DNA of 64,000 bases from Verrucomicrobiota bacterium (GCA_023450935.1 JAEXGH010000001.1:40038-104037); one strand, 5' to 3'. Positions 1 to 9,023 are shown, counted from the first letter of the stretch. The notes: generated from the sequence alone by a model not told the origin. Made by a program: numbers and translations.

Positions 1-1025
1 AGCATCTTTCCCGCTCCCGATTCCGTTTCGAGCAGTCTCAGTTTGCCTTCGCGCCCCGACACCTCAAACAGCGGTTTTGAAAGCACTACGCGCTTGGGCA
101 CGGCGTTTGCGGAAATTTCGCGTCCGTCCCTTTTCAGGCCTACGCGCACGCTTTTGTCCGCCAGCGTTTCGAGGAATTTCGACATATGTGCGGGCGAGTA
201 AATGCGCTCGCCGTTTACCGACAAAATTTCGTCGCCTTTTTGAATTCCCGCTTTTGCTGCGGGTGAATTTTTCATCAGCGCGCCAACAACCATTTTTACT
301 GCGGGCTGCACGCCAATCATTCTGATTTCGTCGCCCGTTGAAAGGTTTGTTTTCACGAGGACTGCGCGGACGTCGAACGAAAGTTTTTTGCCGCCGCGTT
401 CGGCTTCGATTTTTACGAGCGGATTGCCCTGCGCATCGCGCCCCGAGCCCATCGCCACAAGTTCGGCGACGTCTTCGAAGCCGCCTACCCGCTGCCCGTC
501 AATCGAAAGAATTACGTCGCCCTCTCTCAGCCCCGCCTTTTTTGCGGGCGATTCGAACGTTTCGCCGTCCGCCGACACCGCGTTTTCAAGCGCGCCTATC
601 TGAGACGTATGCAGTATTTCGTTTTCGGGAACGCCCACAAAACTTACTACGAGCGCAAGCACGAACGCCAACAGCACGTTGAACGCCGCCCCCGCAAGAC
701 TAACGCAGATTTTTGCAAAGCACCCAGCCTTTGGCAGGTTTTCCGATTTTTCGGCATCTTCCGATTCCGCACCCTCAAGCCTTCCCATATCCGCCAGCTG
801 CGGAATGGCGACATATCCGCCCAACGGCAGCAGCGAAATTGCGTATTTACAGCCGTCTTTACCCGTCCACTGCGCTATTTGGGGCCCGAACCCAATAGAG
901 AAGCGCAGGACCTTCAGCCCGAACGCCTTTGCCGCCAAGAAGTGCCCGAGCTCGTGGACAAATATCGAGCCGCCGAACAGCAGCACGATTAAAACATAAC
1001 CCCAACCTGAAAAACCCGTGTCCAT
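1..1025 (-). CDS. rseP: RseP-type site-2 intramembrane zinc metalloprotease (partial, C-terminus beyond window)
   Basis: Reading the minus strand from an ATG at 1025 gives an open frame that runs off the left edge. The product would cleave membrane-bound anti-sigma factors or signal-peptide remnants in the inner membrane. The first transmembrane segment carries the zinc site HELGH (about residues 34-38), followed by the family motif LLPLGGYV and a second membrane segment (LLAFVLALVVSFVG). Two PDZ-like domains follow, each with a GIQKGDEILSVNG-type loop. It lies 6 nt downstream of dxr, the usual position in the uppS-cdsA-dxr-rseP envelope/isoprenoid operon. The final membrane segment with the NxxPxPxLDG motif is outside the window. 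Confidence 0.93.
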   Translation of the reverse strand, partial: MDTGFSGWGYVLIVLLFGGSIFVHELGHFLAAKAFGLKVLRFSIGFGPQIAQWTGKDGCKYAISLLPLGGYVAIPQLADMGRLEGAESEDAEKSENLPKAGCFAKICVSLAGAAFNVLLAFVLALVVSFVGVPENEILHTSQIGALENAVSADGETFESPAKKAGLREGDVILSIDGQRVGGFEDVAELVAMGSGRDAQGNPLVKIEAERGGKKLSFDVRAVLVKTNLSTGDEIRMIGVQPAVKMVVGALMKNSPAAKAGIQKGDEILSVNGERIYSPAHMSKFLETLADKSVRVGLKRDGREISANAVPKRVVLSKPLFEVSGREGKLRLLETESGAGKM

Positions 1026-1031
1026 TCCGTT

Positions 1032-2201
1032 TTAGTAGCCGAGTTCGCGGACGGCCGCTTCGGCATTGCGCCGCGCAAGGGCATCGGCGGCGAGAACGTC
1101 GTCGAGCGTCGCGGGGTCGATATGCTCCGTCCGTTCAAGTGTTTTGCCGACTACATCGGCTATTTTTATCCACGGCAGCCCCCCCTTTATGAAGCTTGCA
1201 ACGGCAACTTCGTTCGCCGCGTTGAAGCATGTTGTTGCCGTCCCGCCCGTTTTAAGCGCGTTGTAGGCGTGTTTGAGGCAGGGGAAACGCTCGGTGTCGG
1301 GCGGGGCGAAGTCTATGAAAAGCGGTTTCGTGAAGTCGATTGTCTCCACCGACGGCAGCCCGCGTTTGCCGTAGAGCAGGCTGTGCGCTATTGCGAACGT
1401 CATTGAAGGCGGCGAGAAATGCGCCTTGATTGAGCCGTCGGTAAACTGCACCATTGAGTGGACTATGCTCTGCTTTTGAACCACCACTTGGATTTGCTCG
1501 GGCTTGACGCCGAAAAGCCACTTTGCCTCTATCACCTCCAAGCCTTTGTTTGCGAGCGTCGAGGAGTCTATCGTGACTTTCGGGCCCATGCTCCAGTTGG
1601 GGTGTTTCAACGCCTGTTCGGGTTTGATTGAAAGCATTTGCTCATGCGTGTAGTCGCGGAACATTCCGCCCGAGGCGGTAATCAGCAGTTTTGCGATGTC
1701 GTCTTTGCGTTCGCCCACAAGGCACTGGAAGATTGCGTTGTGCTCGCTGTCGAGCGGCAGCATTGCCACTCTTTTGCGCTGCGCAGCCCCCATTACGAAC
1801 TTGCCCGCCATAACCAAAAGCTCCTTGTTTGCAAGGGCTATGTCTTTGCCCGCCTCTATTGCCGCAAGCGTGGGACGCAGAGCCGTAGTGCCCACCACCG
1901 CCGCAACGACGGTGTCGATTTCGGGGAGCGTGGCAACCGCAGTCAAGCCCTCTTCGCCGCTGAAAATTTTAACGTCGGGCGCGAACAGTCCCGATTCTTT
2001 CGCTTTTGCGTATGCGTCGGCGTCGTAGATTGCCACGAATTTCGCCCCGAATTCCTTCGCTATTTTCGCGAGCTTTTCGAAGTTCTTTTTACCCGCAATG
2101 CCCACAACTTTGAGCCTGTCGGGGTTGGCGCGCACCACGGCAAGCGTGTTGTCGCCTATCGAGCCCGTTGCGCCGAGGATTGAAAGTTTTCTTACGTCCA
2201 T
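1032..2201 (-). CDS. dxr: 1-deoxy-D-xylulose 5-phosphate reductoisomerase
   Basis: Catalyses the NADPH-dependent conversion of DXP to 2-C-methyl-D-erythritol 4-phosphate, the committed step of the non-mevalonate isoprenoid pathway and the target of fosmidomycin. The 389-residue protein has normal family length. It has the N-terminal nucleotide motif GATGSIGDNTL, the central motifs LPLDSEHNAIFQCL and TASGGMFRD, and HPNWSMGPKVTIDSSTLANKG with its substrate/metal residues. It sits between cdsA (18 nt upstream) and rseP (6 nt downstream), apparently in one transcript with uppS. A fosmidomycin-resistance-type efflux gene lies elsewhere in the window (39124-40353). Confidence 0.97.
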   Translation of the reverse strand: MDVRKLSILGATGSIGDNTLAVVRANPDRLKVVGIAGKKNFEKLAKIAKEFGAKFVAIYDADAYAKAKESGLFAPDVKIFSGEEGLTAVATLPEIDTVVAAVVGTTALRPTLAAIEAGKDIALANKELLVMAGKFVMGAAQRKRVAMLPLDSEHNAIFQCLVGERKDDIAKLLITASGGMFRDYTHEQMLSIKPEQALKHPNWSMGPKVTIDSSTLANKGLEVIEAKWLFGVKPEQIQVVVQKQSIVHSMVQFTDGSIKAHFSPPSMTFAIAHSLLYGKRGLPSVETIDFTKPLFIDFAPPDTERFPCLKHAYNALKTGGTATTCFNAANEVAVASFIKGGLPWIKIADVVGKTLERTEHIDPATLDDVLAADALARRNAEAAVRELGY

Positions 2202-2219
2202 TTTGTTTTTCCGTTCAAA

Positions 2220-3068
2220 TTACATGTGCGTGAGTGCAAAAAACAGCAGCACCACAAACGACAGCGGCGCGCAGAGAATCAGCGAGTCTGCCAAGTCCAA
2301 CATTCCGCCTATCCCCGGAATAATCGCGCCCGAGTCTTTCACGTTCGTCCTGCGTTTGAAAACAGATTCGAGCAGGTCGGACATTATCGCCACCGCGCCT
2401 ATGGGCATTGAAATCGCCGCGGCCTTAAGCGGAGTTATGTAGCTCCAGAAAATGCCGCATTCCGCGCCTATCCACGCTATCACCGCACCCACCGCCGCCG
2501 AGGAAAGCACGCCGCCGAGCGCGCCCTCCCAAGTTTTGTTCGGACTTATTGCGGGAGCCATTTTGTGGCGTCCGAACGCGCAGCCCACCACATATGCGCC
2601 TACGTCCGAAAACTTCGCCGCTGCGATAATCCAGACGGCAAGCATAATGTTTTCGTAGCCTCCGCCCGTTCCCCAATTCGCCGTTACCGCGAACCACTTG
2701 AGCATAAACGGCACTATGAAAATCACCGCCACGGTGGGGAGGACGGTTTTTGAAAAACGGCTGCCGAACGGGTCTTTGACTATCGTCCAGAGCGGCGCGA
2801 GCATAAGCAGAACCGCCGCGATATCGCTTACAATGCACTCCGCACCCATGCACGCGCGCGTTGAAAGGACGAATATTACGACCGTTGCAAACTGCACGTA
2901 TTTGAGGCTGGGCGTCAATGCCGACGTGCGCAGGAGCGCGCAGACTTCGTAGTTTGTTCCCAACGCCAGCGCGCAGATAAGCGCGGCAAAGCCGTAGCTT
3001 CCGCCGTAGACTATTGCAAGCGTTGCCATTGCCCAGAGGGCGATTGTGCTGAAAATTCTTTTTGCCAT
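2220..3068 (-). CDS. cdsA: Phosphatidate cytidylyltransferase (CDP-diglyceride synthase)
   Basis: Makes CDP-diacylglycerol from phosphatidic acid and CTP at the inner membrane. The start ATG at 3068 is chosen because it overlaps the uppS stop (TAATG) and begins a typical hydrophobic N-terminus; a longer upstream frame would run inside uppS. The 282-residue protein has several membrane segments, the SPNKTWEGALGG motif, and the C-terminal family signature in the form KDSGAIIPGIGGMLDLADS. The usual His of the signature (PGHGG) is Ile here, which I also associate with some divergent homologues. Translational coupling with uppS is likely. Confidence 0.93.
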   Translation of the reverse strand: MAKRIFSTIALWAMATLAIVYGGSYGFAALICALALGTNYEVCALLRTSALTPSLKYVQFATVVIFVLSTRACMGAECIVSDIAAVLLMLAPLWTIVKDPFGSRFSKTVLPTVAVIFIVPFMLKWFAVTANWGTGGGYENIMLAVWIIAAAKFSDVGAYVVGCAFGRHKMAPAISPNKTWEGALGGVLSSAAVGAVIAWIGAECGIFWSYITPLKAAAISMPIGAVAIMSDLLESVFKRRTNVKDSGAIIPGIGGMLDLADSLILCAPLSFVVLLFFALTHM

Positions 3069-3808
3069 TATTTTGAAATTTGTTCCGATGTCAGCCCGTA
3101 GCGGCGTTCCCGCTTTGCGTATTCGGCAACTGCCTTGCAAAGTTCCTCCCCGCCGAAGTCGGGCCAGTTGACGTCCGTAAAATACAGTTCCGCATATGCC
3201 CCCTGAAGCATGAGGTAGTTGCTCAGCCGCTGTTCGCCCGACGTGCGTATAATCAAGTCGGGGTCCGGAATTGACCCTTTCGCGGTATCGAGCCTTTTTT
3301 CAATCTCCCTCCATGAAACTTCCTCGGGCGAAATTTTGCCGTCGGCGGCGTCGCGGGCAAGCGATTTTACCGCGCGCGAAATTTCGTCGCGCGAGCCGTA
3401 GTTTAGGGCGAGCACCAGCGTTTGTTCGGAAAAATCCTTCGTGCTGTTTTTGACTTTTTCGATTGCCTTGCGGCAGTAGTCGGGCAGGGCGGAAATGTCG
3501 CCGATTGTCTCGAATCGGATTTTGTTTTCCACGAAGTCCCTTTCGCCCGATTTAAGCGACGCCTCCAACAGGCGCATCAACGCCGAGACTTCCGTTTTTG
3601 GTCTATTCCAGTTTTCGGAGGAGAACGCGTATAGCGTCAAATATTTCACGCCCAATTCGCGTGCGGCGGCGAGAACCTTACGGATTTGTTCCGCGCCCTG
3701 CTTGTGCCCCTGAATTCTTGTTTTGCCGCGCTGTTTCGCCCAACGACCGTTGCCGTCCATAATGATTGCGATGTGTCGGGGAACTGAGGATTGCGAGGGG
3801 GAGGTCAT
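3068..3808 (-). CDS. uppS: Isoprenyl (undecaprenyl) diphosphate synthase
   Basis: Condenses isopentenyl diphosphate units onto farnesyl diphosphate in cis, giving the lipid carrier for peptidoglycan and O-glycans. The 246-residue protein starts at the ATG at 3808; the frame upstream is not conserved in character. Visible motifs are HIAIIMDGNGRWAKQRG near the N-terminus (catalytic Asp), YAFSSENWNRP, LNYGSRDEI and DLIIRTSGEQRLSNYLMLQ with YFTDVNWPDF near the C-terminus. It is the first gene of uppS-cdsA-dxr-rseP. The usual W in QxxYAE contexts is replaced by GAYAELYF, still within family variation. Confidence 0.96.
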   Translation of the reverse strand: MTSPSQSSVPRHIAIIMDGNGRWAKQRGKTRIQGHKQGAEQIRKVLAAARELGVKYLTLYAFSSENWNRPKTEVSALMRLLEASLKSGERDFVENKIRFETIGDISALPDYCRKAIEKVKNSTKDFSEQTLVLALNYGSRDEISRAVKSLARDAADGKISPEEVSWREIEKRLDTAKGSIPDPDLIIRTSGEQRLSNYLMLQGAYAELYFTDVNWPDFGGEELCKAVAEYAKRERRYGLTSEQISK

Positions 3809-4049
3809 AAAAAAAAAGATGGGGTCAGGTTGCCTACGGCACATTTGGAAAATCACTACCGTTGCTTTCTTCCGAATCTGGCGGGGTTCGCGCTTTCGCA
3901 AATTGCATAGGACCCGACCTTGTTGAATATCCTCTATTTTTAGCCCCCGATTGCAAGTTTTTTTTTAATTTTTACCCGCCCTTATTCCCCCGTTTTTTCG
4001 TCGCGGTTTTTTGCGGGGAATTACATGCCGAATGCGCCGTTTACGCCAC

Positions 4050-4079
4050 AAAAAAAGACCGCCGAGGGGCGGTCTTTTT
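4050..4079. terminator. Rho-independent terminator after sdhB
   Basis: A perfect 7-bp stem (GACCGCC / GGCGGTC) with a 4-nt loop is flanked by an A-run on one side and a T-run on the other, so it can act in both directions. It lies 18 nt past the sdhB stop and would end the sdhCAB transcript on the minus strand. The remaining sequence between it and uppS (about 240 nt) shows no gene; it presumably holds the uppS promoter. Confidence 0.85.
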
Positions 4080-4097
4080 GTCCGTTCGCAAAGGGGG

Positions 4098-4856
4098 TTA
4101 TTTGCCTTCGGCGAGCTGTTTGGCTTTGGCAATCGCGTAGTCGCGGTTCATCTTGGCGATGAAGTCAAGCGTGATTCCCTTCGGGCAAACAGCTTGACAT
4201 TCGCCGTAGTTCGAGCAGTTGCCGAAGCCCAATTCCTGCATTTTTTCAACCATTGCTATTGTGCGCTTGTCCTTTTCGGGCGCGCCCTGCGGCAGGTAGT
4301 TGAGGTGGCAGACTTTTGCCGAAGTAAACAGCATTGCCGACGCGTTCGGGCACGCGGCAACGCACGCGCCGCAGCCTATGCACTGGGCGGCGTCCATGGC
4401 CTTGTCTGCTATCTTTTTGGGAATGAGGATTTCGTTGGCGTCGCGCGGCGAACCCGTGCGCGCGGTGATGTAGCCGCCCGCCTGCTGGATTAGTTCGAAT
4501 GCGTCGCGCGAGACAATCAAGTCTTTCTTGACGGGGAACGGACCGGCTCTCCAAGGCTCGACCACGATTGTGTCGCCGTCCTTGAACTTGCGCATATGCA
4601 ACTGGCATACGGTCGTTTCCTTTTCGGGGCCGTGCGGAATACCGTTGATTGTCATGGAACACATCCCGCAGATACCTTCGCGGCAGTCGTGGTCGAAAAC
4701 GATGGGCTCTTTGTCTTGCGCCACGAGCTGTTCGTTGAGAATGTCGAACATTTCGAGGAACGAGCTGTCTTCGCTTACGTTATCGACGGTATACTTTTCA
4801 AAGTGCCCTTTGTCGTTTGCGTCTTTTTGTCTCCAAACTTTAAGATGAATTTTCAT
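4098..4856 (-). CDS. sdhB: Succinate dehydrogenase / fumarate reductase iron-sulfur subunit
   Basis: Electron-transfer subunit of the succinate:quinone oxidoreductase, carrying electrons between the flavoprotein and the membrane cytochrome b. The 252 residues include the plant-type [2Fe-2S] ligands in DCREGICGMCSM with a later VCQLHM Cys. The C-terminal ferredoxin-like domain has CIGCGACVAACP and a further cluster pattern around CSNYGECQAVCPKGI for the 4Fe-4S and 3Fe-4S centres. The gene follows sdhA by 18 nt and ends at the terminator at 4050-4079. Length and sequence style match the Bacteroidetes/PVC type B enzymes. Direction of catalysis cannot be told from sequence. Confidence 0.96.
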   Translation of the reverse strand: MKIHLKVWRQKDANDKGHFEKYTVDNVSEDSSFLEMFDILNEQLVAQDKEPIVFDHDCREGICGMCSMTINGIPHGPEKETTVCQLHMRKFKDGDTIVVEPWRAGPFPVKKDLIVSRDAFELIQQAGGYITARTGSPRDANEILIPKKIADKAMDAAQCIGCGACVAACPNASAMLFTSAKVCHLNYLPQGAPEKDKRTIAMVEKMQELGFGNCSNYGECQAVCPKGITLDFIAKMNRDYAIAKAKQLAEGK

Positions 4857-4874
4857 TTCGATGCCTGTTGAGTT

Positions 4875-6821
4875 TTATTTGTATGAGCGGACTACCGGTT
4901 TTACTTCGTCGTGGGTTATGGGTTCTTTGTGAAGTTCCGGAGCGTTGCCGTCGCCCTTGTATTCCCAGACTGCCGCGTAGGAATAGTCGGCGTCGTTGCG
5001 CTTGGCTTCGCCGTCTTCGGTCTGGTATTCCACTCTGAAGTGCGCGCCGCAGCTTTCCTCGCGGTTGAGGGCGTCGCGAACCATGATTTCGGCGAACTCG
5101 AGGAAGTCGGCGACTCTGCCCGCTCTTTCAAGCTCCGTATTGATTGTGTCTTCGTCGCCTACAACCTTTACGTCCTTCCAGAATTCTTCGCGGATTTGCG
5201 GAATCAATTCCAGAGCCTTCGTGAGGCTTTCCCTGCTGCGCGCCATGCCGCAGTATTCCCACATTACCTTGCCGAGTTTGAGGTGGAAGTAGCGCGGGCT
5301 TTTCGTGCCTTTGACCGCCATAAGCTTGGCGATTCTGTCTTTTACTTGGCTTTCGACTTCCGAGAATTCGGGGGCTTCCGTAGAGACGTTCTTCGCGCCC
5401 ACTCTCGCCAAATAGTCGGGGAGCGTGTAGGGGATTACGAAGTAGCCGTCCGCCAAGCCCTGCATCAACGCCGACGCGCCGAGGCGGTTTGCGCCGTGGT
5501 CGGAGAAGTTTGCTTCGCCGAGGACGAACAATCCGGGGATTGTGCTCTGGAGGTTGTAGTCAACCCAAAGCCCGCCCATCGTATAGTGCGATGCCGGATA
5601 TATGCGCATGGGTGTTTTATAGGCGTTTTCGCCCGTGATGCGCTCATACATATCGAAGAGGTTGCCGTATTTTTCCTTGACCACGTTCAGACCGTCGCGC
5701 TTGATTGCGTCGGCGAAGTCGAGGTATACGCCGCGGCGTTCGCCGTTGACTGCGGGGCCCACTCCGCGGCCGTCGTCGCAGGCTTCCTTGGCCGCGCGCG
5801 AGGAAATGTCGCGGGGCGCGAGGTTGCCGAAGCTGGGATATTTTCTCTCCAGATAATAGTCTCTGTCGGCTTCGGGAATATCATTGGGGTTTTTCGCGCA
5901 ATCGGCCCTGTTCTTGGGAACCCATACGCGGCCGTCGTTTCGCAGCGATTCGCTCATGAGAGTGAGCTTGCTCTGCTGGTCGCCGTGCTGCGGAATGCAG
6001 GTGGGGTGTATCTGCGTGAAGCAGGGGTTCGCAAAGCCCGCGCCGCGCTTGTAGCAGCGGTAGGCCGCCGTAACGTTGCAGCCCTGCGCGTTTGTCGAAA
6101 GATAGAACACGTTGCCGTAGCCGCCCGTGCAAAGCAACACGGCGTCGGCGGCGTAGCGTTCGATTTTTCCGTCTACGAGGTTGCGGCAGATAATGCCCTT
6201 TGCGTGCTCTTCGCCCGATTTTTCGTCCTTGATTTTCACCAAGTCGAGCATTTCGCGGCGCGTGAACATCTTGACTTTACCGAGGGCGATTTGTCTTTCC
6301 AAAGCCGAATACGCGCCCAAAAGCAGCTGCTGACCCGTTTGGCCTCTGGCGTAGAACGTGCGGCTGACCTGCGCGCCGCCGAAGGAGCGGTTTGCCAGCA
6401 TGCCGCCGTATTCGCGGGCGAACGGAACGCCCTGCGCGACGCACTGGTCGATGATGTTTACACTGACTTCCGCCAGACGGTAGACGTTGGCTTCGCGCGA
6501 GCGGAAGTCTCCGCCTTTTACGGTGTCGTAGAAGAGGCGGTAGATGCTGTCGCCGTCGTTCTGGTAGTTCTTTGCGGCGTTGATGCCGCCCTGAGCCGCT
6601 ATCGAGTGCGCGCGGCGCGGGCTGTCCTGATAGCAGAAACAGAGGACGTTGTAGCCCTGTTCCGCCAGCGATGCCGCCGCGCTTGCGCCCGCCAGACCGC
6701 TACCGACAACTATAACCTTGAATTTGCGGCGGTTCGACGGGTTTACGAGTTTTGCGTGGAATTTAAAGTTCGACCACTTTTCGGAAATCGGACCTTCTGG
6801 TATTTTGGAGTCTAAATTCAT
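4875..6821 (-). CDS. sdhA: Succinate dehydrogenase / fumarate reductase flavoprotein subunit
   Basis: Catalytic FAD subunit interconverting succinate and fumarate. The ATG at 6821 is preferred over a TTG two codons upstream because GGAAGG sits six bases before the ATG. The 648-residue protein has the dinucleotide motif VVGSGLAGASAAASLAEQG, the covalent-FAD histidine in HSIAAQGGINAAKNY and the active-site region QIHPTCIPQHGDQQSKL. It also has SHYTMGGLWVDY and the C-terminal GANRLGASALMQGLADG. It is encoded between sdhC (18 nt upstream) and sdhB. Soluble, docked on the cytoplasmic face of SdhC. Confidence 0.97.
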   Translation of the reverse strand: MNLDSKIPEGPISEKWSNFKFHAKLVNPSNRRKFKVIVVGSGLAGASAAASLAEQGYNVLCFCYQDSPRRAHSIAAQGGINAAKNYQNDGDSIYRLFYDTVKGGDFRSREANVYRLAEVSVNIIDQCVAQGVPFAREYGGMLANRSFGGAQVSRTFYARGQTGQQLLLGAYSALERQIALGKVKMFTRREMLDLVKIKDEKSGEEHAKGIICRNLVDGKIERYAADAVLLCTGGYGNVFYLSTNAQGCNVTAAYRCYKRGAGFANPCFTQIHPTCIPQHGDQQSKLTLMSESLRNDGRVWVPKNRADCAKNPNDIPEADRDYYLERKYPSFGNLAPRDISSRAAKEACDDGRGVGPAVNGERRGVYLDFADAIKRDGLNVVKEKYGNLFDMYERITGENAYKTPMRIYPASHYTMGGLWVDYNLQSTIPGLFVLGEANFSDHGANRLGASALMQGLADGYFVIPYTLPDYLARVGAKNVSTEAPEFSEVESQVKDRIAKLMAVKGTKSPRYFHLKLGKVMWEYCGMARSRESLTKALELIPQIREEFWKDVKVVGDEDTINTELERAGRVADFLEFAEIMVRDALNREESCGAHFRVEYQTEDGEAKRNDADYSYAAVWEYKGDGNAPELHKEPITHDEVKPVVRSYK

Positions 6822-6839
6822 TTTCAACCTTCCGTTCTG

Positions 6840-7682
6840 TTATTTTACGCACGCGACCTTTTTCTGGCAGGCGTTTTCTATGGCCTTGTAGTCTATGAAA
6901 ATCGGCTTGTCGGCGTTCGATTTCCTGAGGGAGTCAAACTGCTTCAAGACCTGCTTTACCGGAACAATCTGGCAGTCGGTATACTTCGAAACCAAAATCG
7001 CCGCGGGGTTTATGCAGAAACCGAGCGCGATTACGAAGCAGTATACAACCGCGATTTTATTGAGGCGGTATCTCCACGTTTCGTTTCTGAAACCGACGCT
7101 CTGGAACATACTGGAGACGCCGTGCGAGAGGTGGAAGGCTATCGCCAGCATCGCCGCGATATAGCCGAGCGAAACCCACGGGTTCGAGAAGCCCAGAATC
7201 AGCATTGCGTAGACGTCGTGGATTGTTTTGCCCTCATACATTCCCGAAGTGGCAACCCAGTCGAGCTGTTTAAATTCTGGGTTAAGGCACAGAACCGTGT
7301 AGTGCAAAATGTGTAAAACTGCGAACAAAATCACGAGCGTCCCCGTGTATATCATAGTGCGCGCCGCCAGCGTGCACGCCTGCGACTTCTTTACCGCGTA
7401 TGACTGCGGGCGCGCCTTTGCGTTTTCTACAACCAGCAAATACGCCGTAGCCAAATGCAGCACAAAGCACGCCGCCAAGCCCAGTCTGAAGCCCCAGAGA
7501 ATTTCCCAAGGAAGCGTTTGCAGGAAGTTAGCGTAGGCGTTAATCGCGTGGGGCCCGCATTCAAGCATCTGCAGGTTGCCGAGCATATGCACCAACAAGA
7601 ACGACGCCAACACAAAGCCCGTAATCGCCATTACAAACTTTTTAATCAGCGACGATAGTATCGAATTTTTTATATTACCCAT
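6840..7682 (-). CDS. sdhC: Succinate dehydrogenase cytochrome b subunit (type B, five-helix anchor)
   Basis: Membrane anchor that carries heme and passes electrons to or from quinone. The 280-residue protein is a single long subunit with about five hydrophobic helices, as in type B enzymes with two hemes; there is no separate sdhD. Candidate heme histidines lie in LLVHMLGN, in HILHYTVL and in AFHLSHGVSSM. It opens the sdhCAB operon and is divergently transcribed from fabG, with about 134 nt between the two starts that must contain both promoters. The ribosome site is weak (GGAAC nine bases before ATG). Confidence 0.92.
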   Translation of the reverse strand: MGNIKNSILSSLIKKFVMAITGFVLASFLLVHMLGNLQMLECGPHAINAYANFLQTLPWEILWGFRLGLAACFVLHLATAYLLVVENAKARPQSYAVKKSQACTLAARTMIYTGTLVILFAVLHILHYTVLCLNPEFKQLDWVATSGMYEGKTIHDVYAMLILGFSNPWVSLGYIAAMLAIAFHLSHGVSSMFQSVGFRNETWRYRLNKIAVVYCFVIALGFCINPAAILVSKYTDCQIVPVKQVLKQFDSLRKSNADKPIFIDYKAIENACQKKVACVK

Positions 7683-7816
7683 GATTTTTGTTCCAGTTAT
7701 GTTTACAAAAAATGAAGTCTAATTCGATACAGAAGCGGCCATCTTTTTCAATCTTTTTTTGCCGCGCCGCAAAAAAATGCTTTTATTCTTTCGGGTTGTG
7801 TGGCATTTTCCGTGTT

Positions 7817-8563
7817 ATGGAACTTACATACACAAACAAAGTCGCGCTCATAAGCGGAGCGGGCAGGGGAATAGGTCGCGAAATTGCAATGTCGTTGGCT
7901 GCGGCGGGTTGCGAGGTAATCTGCTCAAGCAAAAATCCGGCGTCGTGCGGAAAGACAGCCGAGGAAATCGTCGCCGCCGGCGGCAAGGCAATAGCCGTCC
8001 CATTCGACGTTTCCAAACCCGCTGAAATCAAGCAGGCGTGCGTTGAAATCCTCAAAAAATACGACAGCGTTGACATTCTCGTAAACAATGCGGGAATCAC
8101 CAGAGACAATCTCCTTATGCGCATGTCGGACGACGAATGGGAGGCGGTAATAGCCACGAATTTGTCGTCGGCGTTCTATCTTACGCGCAACCTAATCCGC
8201 CCCATGATGGGCAAACGTTGGGGGCGCATAATCAACATTTCCTCGCTTTCGGGGCAGATGGGGAATATGGGGCAGGTCAACTACTCTGCGGCGAAGGCGG
8301 GCATGATTGGCTTTACGAAGTCGGTTGCCAAAGAGGTGGCGTCGCGGAACATAACAGTAAACGCTATTGCCCCCGGTTTTATAGAAACCGATATGACTTC
8401 CGTTTTGCCGGAGAGTGTAGTGAAGGCGGTTATGCCGCTGATTCCCGCGAAAAAATTCGGGTCGGTGGGCGATATTGCGGCAACGGCGATGTTTTTGGCG
8501 TCGGATCAGGCAGGCTACATAACAGGGCAGGTTGTAGGAGTCAATGGCGGACTCTACATGTAA
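7817..8563 (+). CDS. fabG: 3-oxoacyl-[acyl-carrier-protein] reductase
   Basis: NADPH-dependent reductase of fatty-acid elongation, 248 residues, a classical short-chain dehydrogenase. The start ATG at 7817 begins MELTYTNKVALISG just before the Rossmann motif SGAGRGIGREIA; upstream in-frame codons are not protein-like. It has VNNAGITRDNLLMRM, the catalytic Ser in NISSLSGQ, YSAAKAG with Tyr and Lys, and PGFIETDMT. No acpP or fabD/F neighbours are present, so membership in the FAS-II set is by similarity alone. No clear Shine-Dalgarno is visible. The stop codon overlaps the first bases of hairpin element A1. Confidence 0.93.
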   Translation: MELTYTNKVALISGAGRGIGREIAMSLAAAGCEVICSSKNPASCGKTAEEIVAAGGKAIAVPFDVSKPAEIKQACVEILKKYDSVDILVNNAGITRDNLLMRMSDDEWEAVIATNLSSAFYLTRNLIRPMMGKRWGRIINISSLSGQMGNMGQVNYSAAKAGMIGFTKSVAKEVASRNITVNAIAPGFIETDMTSVLPESVVKAVMPLIPAKKFGSVGDIAATAMFLASDQAGYITGQVVGVNGGLYM

Positions 8564-8690
8564 ATAGCGCGTGAAATTGGCTTGATGCTACGTTTCAAAA
8601 AGAATTTGCAGTGGGGCAGTAGGTTTACTACAGCCGCCACCGCAAATTCTTTTTGAAGCCTCGCCTGAAGCTCAATTTGACGCGCTATTT
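8562..8690. repeat. Family A long-hairpin repeat, copy A1
   Basis: A 129-nt element that folds on itself almost end to end. The outer arms (AATAGCGCGT and ACGCGCTATT) pair, followed by AAATTG/CAATTT, GGCTT/AAGCTC, then TTCAAAAAGAATTTGC with GCAAATTCTTTTTGAA. The tip is GTAGGTTTACTAC inside GTGG/CCAC. It starts on the last base of the fabG stop codon. Nearly the same sequence recurs at 44574-44702; a truncated copy is at 8820-8941 and a diverged, covarying copy is at 60476-60642. Confidence 0.85.
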
Positions 8691-8710
8691 GAAATAATGA
8701 TGACGCGTGA

Positions 8711-8822
8711 CCACAAAAGTTGCCGAAGGCAAGCTTTTGGGGAGAATAAAACACGGAGTGTTTTACCCGAAGGGCGAGACTGGCGCGGGTTTTGCGTAAG
8801 CAAAACCAAGCGAGTGAGTTCA
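8711..8822. repeat. Family C multi-hairpin repeat, copy C1
   Basis: A chain of hairpins in a row: CAAAAG-TTGCC-gaa-GGCAA with CTTTTG; TAAAACAC-gga-GTGTTTTA; a small CCC-gaa-GGG; and GGTTTTGC-gtaa-GCAAAACC, ending GCGAGTGAGTTCAA. The linkers (GGGCGAGAC, GCGAG) match those of C2, C3 and C4, while the stem sequences differ from copy to copy. It appears to be inserted in the left arm of the A2 element. Confidence 0.75.
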
Positions 8823-8941
8823 AATTGGCTTGATGCTACGTTTCAAAAAAGAATTTGCAGTGGGGCAGTAGGTTTACTACAGCCGCCACCGCGAATTTTT
8901 TTTGAATCCTCGCCTGAAGCTCAATTTGACGCGCTATTTGA
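8820..8941. repeat. Family A long-hairpin repeat, copy A2 (left arm truncated)
   Basis: Matches A1 from CAAATTGG onward, including the AAAAAAGAATTTGC / GCGAATTTTTTTT helix, the GTAGGTTTACTAC tip and the right arm GACGCGCTATTTGAA. The left outer arm is missing and replaced by the end of element C1, so the outer helix cannot form in this copy unless the GACGCGTGA before C1 serves as the partner. Confidence 0.75.
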
Positions 8942-8950
8942 ATGACACAG

Positions 8951-9017
8951 GCTTTAATGAATAATCAAAGCGGAATTGAATGAAATTCAATCCGCGCCAC
9001 TTTAGGAAATATAAAAA
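8951..9017 (+). repeat. Family B small palindromic repeat, copy B1
   Basis: About 67 nt with the family layout: CTTTAAT, a short spacer, AATCAAAGCGG, an inner stem ATTGAAT-gaa-ATTCAAT, then CCGCGCC, ACTTTAGGAAA and an A-rich end. The outer AAAG/CTTT and inner arms pair. Other copies at 9118, 27459, 30016, 30082, 42447, 44711, 60749, 60818 and 61142 keep the flanks and change the inner stem. Confidence 0.75.
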
Positions 9018-9023
9018 AGGCAG

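Noticed and set aside
4911..6815. 634-codon open frame on the plus strand
   Set aside because: It is the antisense shadow of sdhA, caused by biased GC-rich codon use; no protein motif is seen in it.
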